Assembly (NCBI GenBank): GCA_031269635.1
Contig: JAISYY010000020.1
Coordinates: 1-10,058 of the forward strand
Direction of reading: 5' to 3'
Source: Tannerella sp.
GTDB lineage: Bacteria > Bacteroidota > Bacteroidia > Bacteroidales > Tannerellaceae
DNA length: 10,058 nt
Shown: positions 6,913 through 10,058 of the stretch, in pieces
Position numbering within the stretch: position 1 is the stretch's first letter
Layout of the letters: each line of letters starts with the position of its first letter
The notes under the pieces: generated by a model
Told to the model about the DNA's origin: nothing
Databases searched by the model: none
What the model saw: only the letters and a program-made list of their open reading frames with translations
Program-made: the position numbers and the translations under genes

Positions 6913-7134
6913 TCAATACTCTTCTTCATTAAAAAAGAAATCCTCCTTACTTGGATAGTCAGGCCAAATATCTTCCATACATTCATAAATTTCACCTTCA
7001 TCCTCCATCTCCTGCAGGTTTTCAATAACTTCCAACGGAGCTCCGGAGCGCTGCGCATAGTCAATCAACTCATCTTTCGTTGCCGGCCACGGCGCATCTT
7101 CCAAATTTGATGCCAATTCTAAGGTCCAGTACAT
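6913..7134 (-). CDS. Small acidic DUF2795 family protein
   Basis: A 73-residue protein without signal peptide or membrane segment. It is strongly acidic (22 Asp/Glu against 3 Lys/Arg). I recognise the DUF2795-type core APWPATKDELIDYAQRSGAP, then LEVIENLQEMEDEGEIY, then WPDYPSKEDFFFNEEEY. The WPATK.EL...A...GAP.EV...L pattern is the part shared across DUF2795 proteins. Function is unknown; the family's fold and small size suggest a cytoplasmic adaptor or regulator, but that is inference. The start ATG at 7134 has no clear ribosome binding site, as is common in Bacteroidota. A good promoter lies 60-90 bp upstream and the terminator hairpin lies about 200 bp after the stop, so it can be made as its own transcript. 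Confidence 0.88.
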   Translation of the reverse strand: MYWTLELASNLEDAPWPATKDELIDYAQRSGAPLEVIENLQEMEDEGEIYECMEDIWPDYPSKEDFFFNEEEY

Positions 7135-7192
7135 AGCTTATAAAATTTTGAGATCGCCCGAAAGCGATACGGTTCCTTTACAAAAATCGCCG

Positions 7193-7223
7193 CAAAAATA
7201 TAATTTTATTTCTTACTTACAAG
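7193..7223 (-). promoter_or_regulatory. Bacteroidota-type promoter for the DUF2795 gene
   Basis: On the minus strand the -7 element TATTTTTG (7200-7193) fits the Bacteroidota consensus TAnnTTTG exactly. A -33 element CTTG (7223-7220, one mismatch to TTTG) lies 19 nt upstream, the normal spacing. The -33 element falls inside the last codons of pduO. The predicted leader of about 50 nt contains a small 5-bp hairpin (ATCGC/GCGAT; 7153-7168). Confidence 0.6.
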
Positions 7224-7779
7224 TATTATTCCAAAAAATTTCTTCACCATTTTTCAATAGACATTCGCTACGTGCTATAACAAACAAAAGATCAGACAAT
7301 CTGTTCATAAAAACGAGTACGGGTTCTTCAACCGTAGCGGTTTCCGCCAGGCGATAAATATTACGTTCGGCACGGCGGCATACGGTACGACACACATGAG
7401 CAAGAGCGGCCGAACGCGAGCCTCCCGGCAATACAAACGATTTCAGTTTCGGCAACCGTCCGTCCGTCCGGTCAATCGCTTCTTCTATTTTTTTAATGCT
7501 GTCGCCGGTGATTTGACTTTCGATTTTATATTCCGTCCTCGAAGGATCCGTAGCCAGATAAGAACCTACGGTAAAGAGTTTAGACTGGACAAACTGTAAC
7601 AACTCACAAACCTCCCGATCGTCAACTTCGGTGATAAGCAAACCGATAAAGGAATTAAGTTCGTCGATTGTGCCGTAAGCTTCCAGCCGGGGATGCGTCT
7701 TCGACACGCGAAACCCGCCGACTAAGGAGGTTTTTCCCTTATCGCCTCCTCCTGTATATATTTTAGATTTTTCCATCAT
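7213..7779 (-). CDS. pduO: PduO-type cob(I)alamin (corrinoid) adenosyltransferase
   Basis: Transfers the adenosyl group of ATP to cob(I)alamin or cob(I)inamide to make the coenzyme B12 form. The enzyme is cytoplasmic and in the family acts as a trimer. The 188 residues match the usual length. Visible motifs are the N-terminal ATP loop YTGGGDKGKTSL (8-19), GTIDELNSFIG (36-46), FVLPGG (115-120), CRRAER (134-139, with the conserved active-site Arg/Glu) and NRLSDLLFVIAR (159-170). All are intact, so it should be active. Two adjacent ATG codons (7779 and 7776) could serve as start. It lies 90 bp after the metallophosphoesterase stop with no recognisable promoter in that gap, so it is probably read from the upstream promoter. 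I see no cobalamin riboswitch. The related name cobO belongs to a different fold. Confidence 0.95.
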   Translation of the reverse strand: MMEKSKIYTGGGDKGKTSLVGGFRVSKTHPRLEAYGTIDELNSFIGLLITEVDDREVCELLQFVQSKLFTVGSYLATDPSRTEYKIESQITGDSIKKIEEAIDRTDGRLPKLKSFVLPGGSRSAALAHVCRTVCRRAERNIYRLAETATVEEPVLVFMNRLSDLLFVIARSECLLKNGEEIFWNNTCK

Positions 7780-7869
7780 TTTATATTCTTTACGTTGTCG
7801 GGACGGATGTCCTATGTTCCTCCCAGTTCGGTTATTGAATACTTGTACGTGATTATTATGATTTATGAA

Positions 7870-8838
7870 TTAAAAAACGACATTTTCAAAGACGAAGAAA
7901 TTTTCATCGTCCGTCTTGTATTCATCAAGATAAGGAGAATACGTCCCGACGGATATCCGTCTGTTTTCAGGGTCAATATTGATCAATCTCAGAAAACCGT
8001 TTCCGCCTTTTTCGAGCATCTGGTAGTTGGCCAGCATCTGGTACACTTTGTTACCATGTGTGCCTTCGCTCACCAGTCTGCCTGTGCCGCTGTTCAGCAC
8101 ATGCCCGCTGAACACCAGTAATATGTTGGGATAACGGCCAATCAGTTTTTCCCACATTTGTTCCCCGTCGTTTGGGGCGTTTTCGCCGGTGTCATTTCCT
8201 ATTCCGTACGACTGGGGTAACCAGCTATCGCCTTCGCCCATGCGGGTATTATCCGAATACATGTAGGCATGGGTAAGGATAATGACTTTATGCGCCGGAT
8301 GCCGTTCGACGACCTCGCCCGCCCAGTCCAGCACACAGTTGCGCGTACCGAATTCCAGCGCCAGAATGAGCCAGTCATATCCTCCGGCACGAAAAGTATG
8401 CCATACATTATCCATTTTACCTGTTTCGAAGGCGCCGCCGAAATGCGGGGTTTTGCTGTATTTCTCGAAAGGAAACCAGCGATTGAACAGATCGGTATTG
8501 CGCGTATCCGTTTTACCGCCGGCGCCGATGTCGTGATTGCCGGTGACAAAGGCATACGGCACATGACCGTCCATCAGAGACATGGCCGATACGGCGTTTT
8601 CCCATTGCCTGTCCACATTGTTATTCGTAATGTCGCCCTCATGAAGCACAAAGTCGATGCTATCCCGATGTTCAGCGAGCCATTTGGTTTGCGATACGAA
8701 TATTTCGGGAAACGTCATTGTATAAACCTGTGTATCGGGCAGCAGCGCCAGCCTGACGGTCTCCCGCCTGTTGCAGGAGCATAATATAACGGTCATCCCG
8801 CATATACTTATTATTTTCAATAAAGATTTCATATACAT
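7870..8838 (-). CDS. Lipoprotein calcineurin-like metallophosphoesterase
   Basis: Predicted exported lipoprotein of 322 residues: hydrophobic signal at 4-20 and lipobox LCSC with Cys22. An in-frame ATG two codons in (8832) is an equally likely start. The metallophosphoesterase motifs appear in order: PDTQVY (34-39), GDITN (68-72), GNHD (100-103), LTHAY (189-193, His190) and SGHV (244-247, His246). The first motif is D-x-Q rather than D-x-H, a variant I associate with extracellular members of the family, so a dinuclear metal site is still expected. The substrate cannot be told from sequence; a phosphoester or phosphorylated surface molecule is a guess. It has its own promoter upstream and is followed by pduO, with which it may be co-transcribed despite no obvious shared pathway. 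Confidence 0.9.
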   Translation of the reverse strand: MYMKSLLKIISICGMTVILCSCNRRETVRLALLPDTQVYTMTFPEIFVSQTKWLAEHRDSIDFVLHEGDITNNNVDRQWENAVSAMSLMDGHVPYAFVTGNHDIGAGGKTDTRNTDLFNRWFPFEKYSKTPHFGGAFETGKMDNVWHTFRAGGYDWLILALEFGTRNCVLDWAGEVVERHPAHKVIILTHAYMYSDNTRMGEGDSWLPQSYGIGNDTGENAPNDGEQMWEKLIGRYPNILLVFSGHVLNSGTGRLVSEGTHGNKVYQMLANYQMLEKGGNGFLRLINIDPENRRISVGTYSPYLDEYKTDDENFFVFENVVF

Positions 8839-8892
8839 TATTCAGGGTTATTAATTATAGTAGCTCATCTGTATTTTTTTACTTGACGACGA

Positions 8893-8923
8893 CAAAAATA
8901 AAATGTTATTTTTATCTTACAAA
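8893..8923 (-). promoter_or_regulatory. Bacteroidota-type promoter for the metallophosphoesterase gene
   Basis: On the minus strand TTTG (8923-8920) and TATTTTTG (8900-8893) are separated by exactly 19 nt, a full match to the Bacteroidota consensus TTTG-N19-21-TAnnTTTG. The predicted start of transcription is about 45-50 nt before the coding start. The -7 element is the same eight bases as in the DUF2795 promoter. A perfect 8-bp AT-only dyad (AAAAATAA at 8894-8901, loop of 4, TTATTTTT at 8906-8913) overlaps the -7 element and spacer. Confidence 0.7.
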
Positions 8924-8984
8924 TTTTTTTTGGTTAAATGACATCAATACGTAATTAATTTATATGATTAAACTCAACTCCCCA

Positions 8985-10058
8985 CTAATAAATCGCCTTA
9001 TACCACGAAGATCCCCTGAAGATGGAATTAAGTTCGGGATAATCTTCCTGATTTATATAAGTCGTCAGCCCACTGTGGCGCTCAATAAAAAATCCGTCAT
9101 ATTCGCCAAAATTAGGCGAACCATCACCATAATCTTCCAGAAGAAATCTTTTAGTCGCTACTTTCCATACGACGGTCTTATCAAGCTGTCCGGTAAAATC
9201 CTTATAATGCGAATCCAACGCTAACTTCTCAACCGTATGGGCTAAATCGAAATAACGGGGATGAGGGAGATATCCGCTATAAATATGCTTATTAGGCCGG
9301 TCAAACCGTTGAATTTCATCTACCTTCAAAGTCGTTTTATCAATACTCATCCCCTGCAACGCAACTTTCGTTACGGAAGCGAGCGCCTCCATTTCGTCCA
9401 TTTTTATCAGACTTAAAGTTGTAGAACAATAGGCATTGTTTTCCGGTATTAAAGCTATATAATTATAATAAGATTGCGCAAAACCCGATACTACGGATTT
9501 TATATCATTCTTTGTGTCATACAACCGCATGATTTCTTTTTTATATATTTCGGTCACAAGGTTGTTGGAGCCTCCAAAGCCGGGAGATACAATTTCCGCC
9601 GACGAAGCCAAAACATATTCTGCCTTATTGCGCAGTTCATACATTGACATGACGTCAGCCATCAGGCACGCTTCAAACAGAATAAAATCGAACTGCTTAT
9701 CGGGAATTGCCGATGCAAAATCATCATATTTCATTTCTTTCCTTTCGCCTCCTCCGTCATCAATAACCAGTGAACGAGGTCTGTTAAGCGCTCCTGCGGG
9801 AAGCCAGCCACTCGCATGTGAAAAGAAAATCATACCGTAACTGTCGGCCGGATAGCTTTGCACCACGGTATTTATTACGCGCCCCAACACTTCGGAATCC
9901 GCAGAATTTTCAACGCCATAAGACTGAAGCGTATCAAGCCCGGAATAACCGCCGGCGTTTTTCGTTTCATTTACACGCAAAAGGACAGCGCCCTTATCCT
10001 TCTGATCCACATATATTATCATTTCTCCTTTACCCGGATCCCAGCCGGCACGAATCTG
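8985..10058 (-). CDS. Clostripain-family (peptidase C11) cysteine protease, N-terminus cut by window edge
   Basis: The frame stays open from the TAG at 8987-8985 to the right edge. The internal ATG at 10022 has a purine-rich AAAGGAG before it, but the 12 codons upstream are in frame and read GWDPGKGEM, as in clostripain-like proteins. I therefore treat the gene as 5'-truncated, lacking the export signal and first strand. C11 peptidases use a His/Cys dyad: the His is in FFSHASGW (residue 69 counting from the 10022 Met) and the Cys in FEACLMADVMSMYEL (Cys119). The conserved ASSAEIVSPGFGG follows the Cys. Known relatives cleave after basic residues and are usually exported and self-processed; whether this one is cannot be judged here. 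It lies 146 bp before the metallophosphoesterase, which has its own promoter. Confidence 0.9.
   Translation of the reverse strand, partial: QIRAGWDPGKGEMIIYVDQKDKGAVLLRVNETKNAGGYSGLDTLQSYGVENSADSEVLGRVINTVVQSYPADSYGMIFFSHASGWLPAGALNRPRSLVIDDGGGERKEMKYDDFASAIPDKQFDFILFEACLMADVMSMYELRNKAEYVLASSAEIVSPGFGGSNNLVTEIYKKEIMRLYDTKNDIKSVVSGFAQSYYNYIALIPENNAYCSTTLSLIKMDEMEALASVTKVALQGMSIDKTTLKVDEIQRFDRPNKHIYSGYLPHPRYFDLAHTVEKLALDSHYKDFTGQLDKTVVWKVATKRFLLEDYGDGSPNFGEYDGFFIERHSGLTTYINQEDYPELNSIFRGSSWYKAIY

Noticed and set aside
6619..7110. 163-codon plus-strand open frame across the intergenic region and DUF2795 gene
   Set aside because: It runs through the terminator hairpin and antisense to DUF2795; Cys/Phe/His-rich with no family resemblance.
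7780..7869. Cobalamin riboswitch upstream of pduO
   Set aside because: The gap is only 90 bp and I do not see a B12-box-like sequence; the neighbouring genes are not B12 transport genes.

Overview
The window is a stretch of a Bacteroidota chromosome, most likely Bacteroidales (Tannerellaceae or Porphyromonadaceae-like). The evidence is a complete type IX secretion system (T9SS) core operon in the order porP-gldK-gldL-gldM-gldN, several predicted Bacteroidota-style lipoproteins, and two promoters of the Bacteroidota form (TTTG, 19 nt, TAnnTTTG). The genus cannot be fixed from the sequence alone. Every complete gene is on the minus strand. Only a 37-codon gene tail at bases 1-114 is on the plus strand, and it converges on gldN.

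Right part, in the order of minus-strand transcription. A clostripain-family (C11) cysteine peptidase, cut by the window edge, is followed by a lipoprotein metallophosphoesterase with its own promoter. After that come a PduO-type cob(I)alamin adenosyltransferase and a 73-residue acidic DUF2795 protein, which has a promoter overlapping the end of pduO. A strong A/T-flanked hairpin (6668-6713) closes this unit. Between the DUF2795 stop codon and the hairpin lies about 200 bp of non-coding DNA carrying five degenerate 19-bp direct repeats.

Left part: the T9SS operon runs from porP (start about 6589) to gldN (end 140), with intergenic gaps of only 4 to 30 bp. PorP is an outer-membrane beta-barrel of the PorP/SprF family. 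GldK (lipoprotein) and GldN (periplasmic) form the ring under the outer membrane. GldL (inner membrane and cytoplasm) and GldM (inner membrane and periplasm) form the proton-driven motor that powers secretion. All five genes look intact.

I see no wholly new system. The most unusual points are a glycine-rich octapeptide repeat (24-bp tandem DNA repeat) inserted in the cytoplasmic linker of GldL, which makes it much longer than usual, and the degenerate repeat block in the 3' region of the DUF2795 transcript.
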